Source: Campanula takesimana (Eukaryota; Streptophyta; Magnoliopsida; Asterales; Campanulaceae). Taken from it: DNA of 64,000 nucleotides. The stretch covers positions 310,001 to 374,000 of the forward strand of contig JAOWBW010000483.1 in NCBI GenBank assembly GCA_026119855.1, written 5' to 3'. Position numbers and translations under genes: made by a program. Positions 47,206 through 57,998 of this stretch are shown here, piece by piece. The notes beneath the pieces were generated by a model. That model saw only the letters and a program-made list of their open reading frames with translations. It searched no databases and had not been told where the DNA came from. Every line of letters begins with the position of its first letter. Positions within the stretch are counted from its first letter, which is position 1.

Positions 47206-48467
47206 GAGCCCCTCGGCGATGTGGATTGCAAAGCAAGACGCGTCGACGAAAGTTAAAAACACCCGCCGAGGACATCACCAAGAAAAAAGCAAAGACTCGA
47301 TGAAAGCAGGAATTTGAAATTGCGAGAGAGAGTGGTGCGCTCCCTGTGTGAGCGGATTTTGTTGATAGAGGGGGTGGCATGATTTGTTAGGTGAACCTGC
47401 CGGCTGAATATCTTGAATGAGGCCGTTAGTGAACCTTTTGAACGAGGCCGTTGGTGAACCTTTGGAGAGGCCGTTAGTGAACCTTTGAGGAGGCCGTTAA
47501 TGAACCTTTTAAGGACGAATCCATTAGTGAAATCTGTTGAAGAGGCCGTTAGTGAACCTTTTGAGGATGAATCCGTTAGTGAAATCCGTTGATGAGGCCG
47601 TTAGTGAACCTTTGAGGACGAATCCATTAGTGAAATCCGTTGATGAGGCCGTTAGTGAACCTTTGAATGAGGACGTTAGTGAACCTTTGAAGAGGCCGTT
47701 AGTGAACCTTTGAAGAGGCCGTTAGTGAACCTTTGAGGACGAATCCGTTAGTGAAATCCGTTGATGAGGCCGTTAGTGAACCTTTGAGGACGAATCCGTT
47801 AGTGAAATCCGTTGATGAGGCCGTTAGTGAACCTTTGAAGAGGCCGTTAGTGAACCTTTGAGGACGAATCCGTTAGTGAAATCCGTTGATGAGTCACTGC
47901 TTCGAAGTCTCGGGCCAATTGGAGTCACTCTTGACTTCTGAATTGTGGGGTGCGGGCACAGTTGACCGCGACCAGAAAAATGTTCCTGCTGGGGATGAAA
48001 TGTTGAGATTGACCCTTGAGGGGGGTATGGCACCCGTGATAGAACTTAGGGAGTTCGGAATCCGTGGGAGGACAGCCTACTTTTGAGTGGGAGTTTCTAT
48101 CCTACTTTCAATTTTTGACATGCCTTAAGGGCGGACCAGAAGAATGTGTGCCCAACTGGGTGTCCGAGGAGAGGGATTATGTCTTGATTTAGGCTGGAGA
48201 TCTTTGACAAGGCCCTTTTCTGAAGTGATCTGGACTTGGGAGGCGCGCGCTTTCCTATGTGGGCTTGGGACGCGCGCGCATTTGAGAGCGCTGGCGGGTG
48301 GCGCGCGCGTCTGGGAGGCAAAATTCTGGGCTTGACATTTGCTGGCCAAAAGAAACCCCAACAGCTATAATATCATCTTCTGTTCGACCACTTGATTCTA
48401 ACAGCTCCTTTCCGCCATTTTCGAACATCGTATTATTGCTCAACTTTGCTTGTGATCAACATTTTCC
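47206..48467 (-). other. 3' region of element D before the antisense ORF
   Basis: Purine tract beside the LTR, a minisatellite (47395-47895), a GGCGCGCGC motif cluster at 48238-48312, and the likely plus-strand leader of the antisense ORF. No retroelement domain seen in the short frames here. Confidence 0.65.
47395..47895 (-). repeat. Composite minisatellite (GAGGCCGTTAGTGAACCTTT family)
   Basis: About 500 bp built from two related words, a 20-bp GAGGCCGTTAGTGAACCTTT and a 31-bp unit containing GACGAATCCGTTAGTG, often alternating as a 51-bp composite. More than ten copies of the CGTTAGTGAA core. 3' minisatellites are typical of Tat/Retand elements. Confidence 0.9.
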
Positions 48468-49868
48468 ATGGCTTCCAATTATTTTGTTCTTGATGCCAAG
48501 GTTGTTAGTGGTTATGAAAAGGACTTGGGCACTTTCGTGCATTCTTTCAAGACCCATCCCAAGAAGGACTTCATTAAAGACTTCGGGTTCCGAATTCTTT
48601 TCACTTTGCGGACGTTGAAGCCAGATTGGGATTTGTTCAGAGCTGCCGCGGCTTTCTGGGATTGCGATAGCCATACCTTCAACTTTTCAGCTAATGAAAT
48701 GGTGCCGACTATTGATGATTTCAGGGCCATCCTCGGTATGCCTTTGGTCGGTCGGATTGCCGTCCCTAAATATCACCGTGGTGCTATTGACTCTTGGGTT
48801 GAGTTACTGAATCTCCTTGTTGAGGACGTGAGGAAGATGTTGCACGGTACCATGATTGACATAACTGAGTTGCCGATGTTCTTCAGTTTACACTCGGAGG
48901 ACCCGGTGGTTCAATCTTTCAAAAGGAATGCCATGGCCGTTTGTCTCTTCAGCGAAGTACTGTTTGTTACACCTTTCGGGACTGCGGACGTGCAGTTGGC
49001 TGAGATTATTTTGCAAACCAAGGAGCAACAATTTAGTATAATCCCTCTTATCGTAGGGGAGACGTTGCACGGCCTTGATGAGTTACATAGGACGGGCAAG
49101 ATGTGTCGGGGAAGCCCTTTGCTCTTGACCATATGGCTCCGGGAACACTTCAAGATTTATTCCCCAGATGGTGATTTGTCTCCCTTTGCTGTTCATAGGA
49201 GGAAGCTGTTGACTCGGGATTTATCTGAAGATGGTTGGAAGAAGTTCTTTGCCTCTCGGGTGACCGTTGATATTGAGTGGTGTCCTCCTTCTTGGGGTCT
49301 TCGTCCTTTTGTGGAATGAACTCTTGGTTTTCAGCACGTGGTTGTACCCGGTTTGAGAGATTCTTCATTTTATCAGCCAGAGCGGGTTCTGCGGCAGTTC
49401 GGTCGCCAACAGACAATTCCTTTTCCGAGGGGCGGAGTGCTTCGTCCAGTTGCTTACATGGGTCCTGACTTCTCGAGTGAGCTTCAGTCGGCTTGGGGAG
49501 ATGACCGCAACCGTTGGGCTTTTGCTCCTCTGCATCGGGGGAGTGTCTTCCTTCCTGAGAGCTACTTGGATTATTTATTTGGCACCCTTTACCGTGGCAT
49601 CACTTGGGTTGATGTGCTTTGTGCCGAGTTGTTGGGAAAGAGTTTTGAGCCTAGCAGCACTTTGAGATATAGGGAGGCTGCTGCTGATTCGAGTAACATT
49701 CTTGCTGACCCTTTTGGTACACCTTTGGATGACTTTTACGCTAGGAGACGTGTTGCAACACAGAAGGTTTCGGTGCGTATTAGTGCTCCTTCGTTACCCA
49801 AGAAGAAAATGATTGAGAGACGATCGGGTGGTCCTTTGAAGGATAAGAGAAAATTGGACTTTTCTTAG
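48468..49868 (+). pseudogene. Antisense extra ORF of element D (plant-mobile-domain-like), one in-frame stop
   Basis: Coded opposite to gag-pol. ATG 48468 in a good context (CCATGGCT). 283 codons run to TGA 49317-49319, and the same frame reopens to 49868 (MVVPGLRDSSF...). Together they span about 466 codons. The first part has the pattern of plant mobile domain proteins: TFNFSANEMVPTIDDF, then LGMPLVG. The tail is basic (PKKKMIERRSGG, KDKRKLDF), like a nuclear localisation signal. Antisense ORFs of this kind between pol and the 3' LTR are described for Tat/Grande/Retand elements. The single TGA probably inactivates this copy, though a short product remains possible. Family assignment is from memory. 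Confidence 0.75.
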
Positions 49869-50033
49869 TACCCTAAGAGATTGCAATTGAATTAGACCAC
49901 TTTATTTTAGGATTTAATGTTTTGATGTCTTTTGTTGCTCAATAAATCCGTTGTAATGGTTTGAATAATTCATTGAATGAATAAAAATTGCATTTTGTTA
50001 TTTGAAGTGAATTGGGTATTTTTGATATGTTTT

Positions 50034-50093
50034 AGACCGCACCCGAAGGTTGCCTACGTTCCTCCAGTTGGGAGGCTCAGGTCTTCGTAGTTC
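50034..50093 (-). promoter_or_regulatory. ACTACG...ACGTAGGCAACC foldable motif, copy 3 (element D)
   Basis: On minus: ACTACGAAGACCTGAG, inner arms CCTCC and GGAGG around CAACT, then AACGTAGGCAACCTTCGGGT. Outer arms CTACG/CGTAG at 50086-50090 and 50054-50058. It shares GACCTGAG and the 3' half with the element E copy at 33362-33426. Confidence 0.65.
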
Positions 50094-50144
50094 AAACAAA
50101 CAAAGACCATTTCTTTTTTTTTTATTTTGTGTGCACCCTGTTTT

Positions 50145-50252
50145 TTGCCTAGACCGCCCTTTCGGGTTTTCAATCTAGCGGGCTCCTTTTTTGCACGTGC
50201 TCTAATTTTTGCCTAGGCCGCCCTTGCGGGTTTTCAACCTAGCGAGCGATTT
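50145..50252 (-). repeat. Duplicated GCCTAG...CCTAGCGGGC module (element D)
   Basis: Two copies, as in element E at 32743-32860, including the phrase CGGGTTTTCAA between the CCTAGRCCGCCC and CTAGCGRGC arms. The order relative to the ACTACG motif is also conserved. Confidence 0.8.
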
Positions 50253-50295
50253 TTTTTTGTTTTTATATGGTCTTTGTTTATTAAGCGTAGAACCT

Positions 50296-51767
50296 CTAGA
50301 GCTTGTCGAGGTTGACCTCCTTTGGCAGCTGGTCACCATCTAAATCCACGAGCCGGACTGCACCACCGCTTAGTATCTTTTTGACCACGTACGGACCGAT
50401 CCATCGGGGTCCCCATTTCCCCAGGGGATTCATGGCATTAGGGGGATGTTGTCTTAAGACCAAATCTCCCACATTGATGTTTCGAGGCTTCACTTTTTTG
50501 TTGAAAGCTCTTGCCATCCTTTGCTGATATGCCCTCGTGCGTTCGAGTGCTCTTAACCTTTTCTCGTCGAATAAGGCTAGCTATTCGTATCGACTTTGCA
50601 TCCAGTTGACCTCGTTGACTTGATTCTCGAGGAGGACCCGTAGAGATGGGACTTCAAGTTCGATAGGGAGTACGTCTTCAGAACCATAGACTAATGCATA
50701 AGGAGTTTCTCCTGTTGCGGACCGTATTGATGTGCGGTAGCCCCACAATGCTAATGGTAGCTTCTCGGGCCAATCCCTTCCTGTTGAGGCCATTTTCTTG
50801 ACGATGGTCTCGATGGTTTTATTTGCTGCTTCGACCGCGCCATTTGCTTGGGGACGGTAAGGAGATGACTTGTGCTTGGTGATCTTGTATTCTACCAAAA
50901 GTGCATCCATTTCCTTCTCAAAGTGGGAGCCGTTGTCGGAAATGATTTCATGAGGCACGCCGTATCGGCACATGATATTAATCTTTACAAATTCAGCCAC
51001 TTTCTTGGCGTTGAGGGTCCGATAGGCTTGTGCTTCGACCCACTTTGTGAAGTAGTCGACTGCCACTAGGACGAATGACTGCCCATTGCTCCCGGCAGGA
51101 TGAACTTTACCGATGATGTCTATCCCCCAACAAGAGAAAGGCCAAGGTGTGACCATGTTGTAAAGTTGTGAGGGTGGAGCATGTTGCAGATTAGCGTGGA
51201 ATTGGCACTTGGCACACCTTTTGACTTTCTCGATACAGTCTCGTTCTATAGTGCTCCAATAGTAACCAATGCGAAGTATCTTCTTGACTAGCATAAACCC
51301 ATTCATGTGGGGTCCACATTCTCCTTTGTGCACTTCACACATTATCTCTTGAGCTTCGGCCTCATCGGCGCATAAGAGATTGATCCCGTCGTGGTGCCTT
51401 TTATAGACTCGGTCCCCAATCAGTACGTACCGAGAGGCTAACCTTTGCAGAGCTGCTTGAGACTTCTTATTGCTATTCCCGGGATAAGTGCCATATTTGA
51501 GGAAGTTCATGATATCCGAATACCATGGAGAGTTTGTTTGCATCTCGTTGATCTCGATACTCATGCAATATGCCGGACTGTTCCTTCGAGCAATTTTGAA
51601 GGGCTTCACCATTTTCCCTTTGGGAATTTCGACTAATGAAGCTATAGTGGCCAGTGCATCGGCGAAGCGATTCTTATCCCTTGGCAGGTAGTTGAAAGTG
51701 ATCTCTTGGAATTGTTCAACCAGTTCTTCAAGGTGCTGACCATACTGTTGGAGAGTCGGGTCTTGGG
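50296..51767 (-). pseudogene. Integrase of element D, with the end of a truncated second RNase H
   Basis: The frame opens at the deletion scar near 51767 with the tail of the second RNase H (NRFADALATIASL) and continues into integrase: a zinc region with CAKCQ, core motifs GIDIIGKV, DYFTKWVEA, SDNGSHF and RPQANGAVEAANK, and WGYRTSIRSATG. A TAG at 50581-50583 interrupts the frame before LALFDEKR. The C-terminal basic domain (GDLVLRQ, GPRWIGPYVV) continues in the same frame to 50296. Catalytic D, D and E-region motifs appear present. Confidence 0.9.
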
Positions 51768-53042
51768 TTCGCCAAAACCGTGTTTATTGGCGGCGCCATC
51801 GAAAAAAAGTTGCCACTTATTTTCCTCGGTTGCAGTACAAATTAAATGCTCATCGGGGAACTGTGCGTCTTCCCCCTTTACTTCGTCACACGGGAATTCG
51901 GCAAGCTGGTCACTGAACACTTTCCCCTTGACGGATTTTAGTGTGACGTAAGTGATATCATAGCCGGCGAGCATGAAGTACCATTTGGCTATTCTTGTTG
52001 ACATGAAAGGCTTCTCGAAGATGTAGCGGAGCGGGTCCACCTTTGCTACTAGCTTGATCGGAAAAGCTTCCATATAGTGTTTGAGCTTTTGAGTGACCCA
52101 AACCAATGCTGCACATGACTTCTCTAAGACAGAGTAGTTCTTTTCGCCTCCTTGGAATCGGCGACTGACAAAATAAATGGCGTTCTCCTTTGTGGACTCT
52201 CGTTGCTCTTGTGCTAACATAGCCCCTAGGGCTTCATCATTGACAGTGAGATAGAGCAACAGAGGTTTCTCCTTGTGCGGCGGAACTAGAACAGGAGGGC
52301 ACGTCAAGTAATGCTTCACTTGGTCGAAGGCTTCTTGGCACGCGTCGGTCCATTCTAGAGCCACATTCTTCTTGAGTAGCTTGAAGATTGGCTCGCACAT
52401 GGAAGTGAGTTGGTGCACAAACCGACTGATGTATTGTAGTCTGCCCATGAAACCTTTAATCTCTTTCTGCGTCTTTGGAGGAGGCATGTCAATGATTGCC
52501 TTGATTTTGGAGGGGTCTACTTCAATTCCCCTTTCAGTGACCATATAACCAAGAACTTTGCCTCGGATAACCCCGAATGTGCACTTTGCAGGGTTGAGCC
52601 TCATCTTGTGTTGACGAAGCCTTTCGAAGAACTTGCGGAGATCGATTAAATGTTGACCATCGGTCCCTTTGGAGTGAATGATCATGTCGTCCACATAGAC
52701 CTCGATTTCCTTGTGAATCATATCGTGGAACAAGTCTGTCACGGCTCTTTGGTAGGAAGCCCCAGCGTTTCTTAACCCAAATGGCATGACTGTGTAGCAA
52801 AAGGTACCCCACGGTGTTGTGAAGGCTGTCTTATGTTGATCTTCCTCGGCCATGAGAATCTGATTGTACCCAGCGAACCCATCCACGAATGAGCGAACCT
52901 CGTAGGCAGCAGTGGAGTCGACCAGCATGTCGATATTAGGGAGTGGAAAATCATCCTTTGGGGAAGCTTTGTTTAAATCCCGGAAGTCTACACAAACTCG
53001 AACCTTGCCGTTTGCCTTCCTGACTGTCACGATGTTGGCTAA
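51642..53042 (-). pseudogene. RT and RNase H of element D, with a truncated archaeal-type second RNase H
   Basis: In the same frame as the upstream segment, after a TAG at 53043-53045. RT motifs: VCVDFRDLNKASPKDDFPLP, MPFGLRNAGASYQR and YVDDMIIHSKG. RNase H follows with LLLYLTVNDEALGAMLAQ and the connection. The second RNase H begins WQLFFDGAANKHGFG, then jumps to sequence that in the next frame reads TQDPTLQQYGQ. Its catalytic middle is therefore deleted and the frame shifted near 51767. Two RNase H domains identify the Tat clade. Confidence 0.92.
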
Positions 53043-55706
53043 CTATGTCGGATACTCGATAACCTTGATGAAACCCACACTGAGGAGCTTCTCAATCTCT
53101 TCTTTGACCTGCAGAGACCATTCTGGCTTGATCTTTCTGAGCTTCTGCTTTACTGGCCTGGCATCTTCTCTGATCGGTATCCTGTGCTCCGCTACCTTTC
53201 TGTCCAAACCCGGCATGTCTTTGTATGACCATGCGAACACATCCACGAACTCCCGTAGTAATGCAGTCAATCTGTCTCTGTCGTCCCCCTTGAAGAAGCT
53301 TCCAATCTTAGTTTCTTTTGGCTCTTCTTCGGTACCCAGATTAACAACATGCAATTCTTCGTCAGCCTTTGGACCATTTTCACCACGACTACGGACTTGT
53401 TGAGCAAGTTCATTTAAGTATGTTGTGTTTTCGTGGTCTATTTCATCATAATTTGAATCGTTATTAACTTGTTCATTAAGTTCATTATTAGTTAATTCAT
53501 CATTTATGATGTTTGCAATCTCAGGGTACTCAGAAATATCAAATTTTTCATTAGCAAAGAAAGGAAACACACGCTCGGCTATGGCCTCCAAATCCTCTTG
53601 GGTGAGGGTATTAGAGACACTCTCGGACTCGAAAGTAAGTGTGAGCCGCTCTTCCTTTGTTGCTGTGCGGGGTATGCAACCCATTTCTTGGACTAAGAAT
53701 TCTTCGGATACCACGGGCCCTTTCGTTGAATACCAATTGTTGATCGGCTCGGAGCTTGGCGGGATCTCACTGATAGTCTCGTTCATGATGACGGTGTCAT
53801 GGATGGCGTTAACTTGGCATTCATTCATCATGGCAAGCTCTTCGAACATGGAGGCTAAATCTGTTAGTTCTTCCCCCACGGTGATTTCTGTCTCGGATTC
53901 TATAGTCATCTTCCTTCCCCGCCATTCACGGGGCGACATGGGAGTTGGTTCCCTTTCGGATTTCTGGATCTCACAATTGGAGAAGATTTCGAGGCCGGGC
54001 TTTTTGACACCCTTATTGTTAACCCATGACTCGGGAAAGATCATGTACGGAACGTCTTCCCCTTGGCGGACAAAATAGCCATTCAACGTCTTGCGGTAAG
54101 GCCTTAGATTAGGGACCTCATAACGACGGCCTTCTTTACGAGCTTGGGCCTTTTCGTTCTTGATCGCTTGCTCTTGTTTCAAGTCTTCTCTGGAAGGCTC
54201 GTACCCCAAACCGAATGTGTTCTTGACAAATGGGACTTGCACAGGGTGTAGGATTCCTTGTTGATATTTCCCTAGGCCTAAACCTGGGAAGTAGTCCATA
54301 TTCCTCATCATGCGGAGGACTTTGTGATTGCTGGGGGTCCATGATCCGTTTCCCCCTTCTTTGTCAATGGCGTTGATTGAGACACCGGAGAGAGTGGAGT
54401 CTGGTAAACCATGCTGAACTTGGTGGACGGGCTCACCTTTTCTGTGGATAGTGACGTTTTCAGCCATGACGGTCACTATTTCATCACCATTTCGGATCTT
54501 GACACATTGGTGGAGAGTTGATGGTACGGCATTAGCACTGTGAATCCATGGTCGACCCAAAAGTAAGTTGAACGAGGCCGGGATATCAAGCACTTGGAAT
54601 GGAACAAACATGACCATGCTCCCAAACTCGATGTCTATTTCGATCATACCCATGACTGTACGGGCGGTGCTGTCATAACCTCGGATTACTTGAGTAGAAG
54701 GCTTCAAATCGGAATCCTTAAGCCCCAGTATGCCCATGATTCTGCCAGGCATGAGATTGAGTGCGGAACCACCGTCCACTAAGACTCTTGAGACGGGCCT
54801 CCCCCTTGCTCGTACCTTGAGGTAAATAGCTTCGTTGTGGTCGGAACCAAATGGTGGAAGGTCCATATCGGCAAAGGTGATGACGTTTCCAAAATGAATG
54901 TGACCAATCATTGCCGTGAGGTCCTCGGGAGTAGTATCGGGAGAAACTGATGTATCATCGAGATTGCGGATGACAAGATCTCGGTGTTTCTTTGAGGATG
55001 CAATGAGGTCCCAAATAGAGATATTGGCTTGAGTTTTCTTGAGTTGGACAAGTAGGGGGTCTTCGGGAGTGTCGCGAGCTTGCGGCCTTTGAGAAGAGGA
55101 GCTCGGTGCGGAAGTGGATGGGTTGCTTGCTATGACTCGACCGGATCGAGTTAGCATGTTGACGTTCCCATCTTGCTTCTTTTTCCTATTCTCTAGTACT
55201 TCCCTCATTACCTCATCGTAAGTCACTACATAACAAGAATTGTCAAGTTTATTCATAACATTGGGGCCCCCATTCACAATTGGGATTGAATGGGTGGTCC
55301 CCTCGAGTTCTCCTATCTCTATTACATTGACATGTTCGCCATTAGCCACTACAAATTCTTTCTTATCTATGAGATCTTGAATGACATTGCGGAGAACGAA
55401 GCAATCCTCGGTGGTGTGGCCACTATATTGGTGGTAGCCACAATATTTGTGGTGAGCATGATTGGGGTGGACCGTCTTGGGTTGGTACCCTTGCACGGGT
55501 GTGAGTTGACCCTTTGCCTCGAGGACTTCAAACACTTCGGTTTGAGTCATGCCTTGGAGAGGCGTATAGACACGGTCATTTCGGGACTTCTTCCCTTGGG
55601 GTGGAGGAACCTTTTTGTAATTCCCCTTATCGATAGTGACGGCATTGACCGAGGCCTCTTTTGTGGAGTTGGAAGCGGCCTTGTAGCGGTAAGTAGGAGT
55701 GGCCTT
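53043..55706 (-). pseudogene. Gag tail, protease and G-patch region of element D pol
   Basis: Open from just after the gag stop to TAG 53043-53045, where IEYPT is followed by the stop and LANIV (Tat relatives usually have a tryptophan there). Contents: a CX2H/CX-type knuckle-like KYCGYHQYSGHTTEDC; protease VLVDGGSALNLMP; and a glycine-rich G-patch-like GLGLGKYQQGI...FGLGYEP. Then comes a long acidic linker with KIGSFFKGDDRDRL, leading into the start of RT (VFAWSYKDMPGLD). Confidence 0.9.
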
Positions 55707-56636
55707 CTAAATCTCCTTGAGCAAGTCATCCATGCGTCCCCCCGCCTCATACATTTGGGAGAAGTCGGAGTAGCAAGCCCCACTTAGGTGGGTGCGGAGA
55801 TCAATCTTGAGACACTTGAGAAAGATGTCCATTTGCTCTTTTGTGTTCGGCCTCTCAACAATTTCAGAGAGTTTATCATTCCATCTCCTTGTGAAGTCGA
55901 TGAAGGACTCATTGTCTCGTTGAGTAGTGTTCTCTAGCTCTTTCCTTGTGGGCCGGTGAGTGGTGTTGCCTTGGTATTGGTTCTTGAAGGCAAGCATGGC
56001 GGAGTCCCAATCAAGACGGACAGTGAGCGGGAGAGTAGCATACCAATCTTTTGCCGCCCCCTCGAGACTGAGAGGAAAGCATTGAGCCATCACCTTGGGG
56101 GAGACCTTCTTCGGAACCATTGCCCAAATATAAGTCTCAATGTGAGCCATGGGACAAGAGTTGCCCTTGAATTTGCTTATGTCGGGCATCTTGAACTTAT
56201 CAGGAAGAGCGGCCATAGTACTCATGAGGATGGATGATTGATAAAGGCTTGTGTCGGAGCCTTTCCCCATGTTGAGCCCATTGAATTTTTGGTCGATGTA
56301 GGCCATGATAGAATCCACCATTTTGGGATCATTGTTCTCGGAACTCGGCTCCCCCATTTTCTTGGTGCGGGTGTTGACATAAGGACTTTTGAACAAACCC
56401 TCGGTCCATTCGGATTCATCATCATTATTCTTGTTCTTCCCCTTGGCAAGGTTAGTGAGCTTTTCTTTCATTAGCTCCATCTCGGCCTCATGGGCCTCCC
56501 TTTGGCTGTCGAGGTGGGATTGCCAAATGTCGTCTTTGCTTTGTGCCTCCTTATTAAGGGTGGAGACTTGCTCTTGGAGGAGCTGGACCATGGTTGAAAG
56601 CTGTTCGAGAGACATGGTGTTGCTGCTGCCAGTCAT
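55707..56636 (-). CDS. Gag of element D
   Basis: 309 codons from ATG 56636 to TAG 55707-55709. An N-terminal coiled coil (MVQLLQEQVSTLNKEAQ..., residues 12-66) precedes a retrotransposon-gag domain with KDWYATLP and IDFTRRWNDKL. The stop lies in the same frame as the following protease-pol segment, so it could be a read-through site or a simple nonsense change. Coat protein that packages element RNA. Confidence 0.9.
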   Translation of the reverse strand: MTGSSNTMSLEQLSTMVQLLQEQVSTLNKEAQSKDDIWQSHLDSQREAHEAEMELMKEKLTNLAKGKNKNNDDESEWTEGLFKSPYVNTRTKKMGEPSSENNDPKMVDSIMAYIDQKFNGLNMGKGSDTSLYQSSILMSTMAALPDKFKMPDISKFKGNSCPMAHIETYIWAMVPKKVSPKVMAQCFPLSLEGAAKDWYATLPLTVRLDWDSAMLAFKNQYQGNTTHRPTRKELENTTQRDNESFIDFTRRWNDKLSEIVERPNTKEQMDIFLKCLKIDLRTHLSGACYSDFSQMYEAGGRMDDLLKEI

Positions 56637-57998
56637 GGTTGTTGTTGGAGCTGTTGGAGTGATCTCTTCACGGACTAACCGATTTGCCGAATCCCGGTAG
56701 ACTCTGTAAGTACCAATTTAACCTATATTGCAGAAGATGCCCTTATCAGTCTTGAGTAACACTTGCGGTCCACGAAGAGGCTTAGAACACACAGTTGGGC
56801 ACACGACTCGAACCACATAAGAAAAGACTCTTTTTTTTTTTTATTATTTTTTATTTTTTTTATAAGTCGGAGGGAATGGATCCCTTTTGGGGTTTCTAAG
56901 AAAATAATGGAATCGTCACACTAGTATATAGACCATCTCGCGGTCCCATATACTCATCGGATTCCATCGCGCTTGTGAATCCTACATGTATCGGGATTAA
57001 ACTAAATTAATGTAGTAAAGCATACATGTGGGGATGGATTTTTATTTTCGTCCAAAATAACCACTTTTGGGGACGGATTTTTATTGCGTCCGTTTCAACA
57101 AGTTGCCATGTATGATTTGAAGACATTAGTTTAGGGAAATCTCGGTACATGGAAACCGACTTGAGTCACGGAGTGTTAGACCCTAACTAGAATTGTGTGG
57201 CTTGTGCTCGGCTTGAATATGAGGCTCAAAGGTCACCCCCGGCATGTAGTCTTGAACTACGCCACGGGCTGAGGTTTACCGCTTCGAAAGAGTCAAGGTC
57301 TGGTGGAGCTTGAAACTTTCTAGGACGGGCCTCGATGGGTTTGGGGTTGGACTTGTGCGACTCGATAGTGAGCAGTACGTAGGAATATGTGCATGTAGTG
57401 TGAGGTCAAACAAGTGACAATTTTTTTTTTTTTTTTTTTTTTTTTTTGAAAAGAAAGAAAAACACACAAAACACATAAGCACATAAAATTACAACTCCCA
57501 AATCACCCGTGTGACCGGTAAATAAAACACAAAATTAAAACAGTCCGAGGGTTCAATTCTGTTCTGATGCAGGCAACTGTGCCCACACCCCACTGTTCTG
57601 CTCAGTCACTGAAACCTGTCTCTGTTCTGGGAATCAACCCAGAAGCGTGCGCCTCTGAGTGCTGATGTGGGACGCGCGTGCATGGCGCAATGCTTATGGG
57701 AAGCGCGTGCTTCTGGGCACACCTGTCAGAATGTCAGACTTTGGACTCAGGGGATTGCCCTGGTCCTATGTTCATATTGTAACCCCTGCAGAAGTGATTA
57801 GTGCAGAATAGCAGAAGAAGAAGATGAAGAACATGAAGAAGTGGGCGATTCTGGTTCTTGATGCGGGATGCGCGCACCTTAGGCTCAAGAGGCCAGACGC
57901 GCGCCCTCCCCCATCTGGAATCAGAATGCCCAGAAAAGATGTAGATTTTGATCAGAATGCAAGTTTAACCCTCAAATCTCCCCAGCGGAGTCGCCACT
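56637..57998 (-). other. 5' leader of element D
   Basis: Non-coding. Holds the primer-binding site (57980-57997), dispersed GCGCGTGC/GCGTGCGCC motifs (57640-57910), a poly-T run of about 27 (57421-57447), a duplicated GGGGAYGGATTTTTATT word near 57032 and 57070, and an imperfect hairpin GTATATAGACC...GGTCCCATATAC near 56934-56953. Confidence 0.7.
57980..57997 (-). other. Primer-binding site of element D
   Basis: TGGCGACTCCGCTGGGGA on minus, one base after the 5' LTR end. The pattern resembles the tRNA-Arg-type site of Ogre elements; the exact tRNA is not certain. Confidence 0.75.

Larger units (their letters stand above)
49869..50295 (-). other. Non-coding region between integrase and the antisense ORF (element D)
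   Basis: Both genes converge on this stretch. It contains the AAUAAA-like words GAATAAAAA near 49978 (plus strand), a foldable ACTACG motif (50034-50093) and the duplicated GCCTAG module (50145-50252). Confidence 0.7.

Noticed and set aside
47824..48086. Short open frames over the element D minisatellite
   Set aside because: Repeat-derived frames on both strands, no domain.
50303..56700. Plus-strand open frames opposite gag-pol of element D
   Set aside because: Shadows of strongly supported minus-strand coding sequence; unlike 48468-49868 they have no independent domain.
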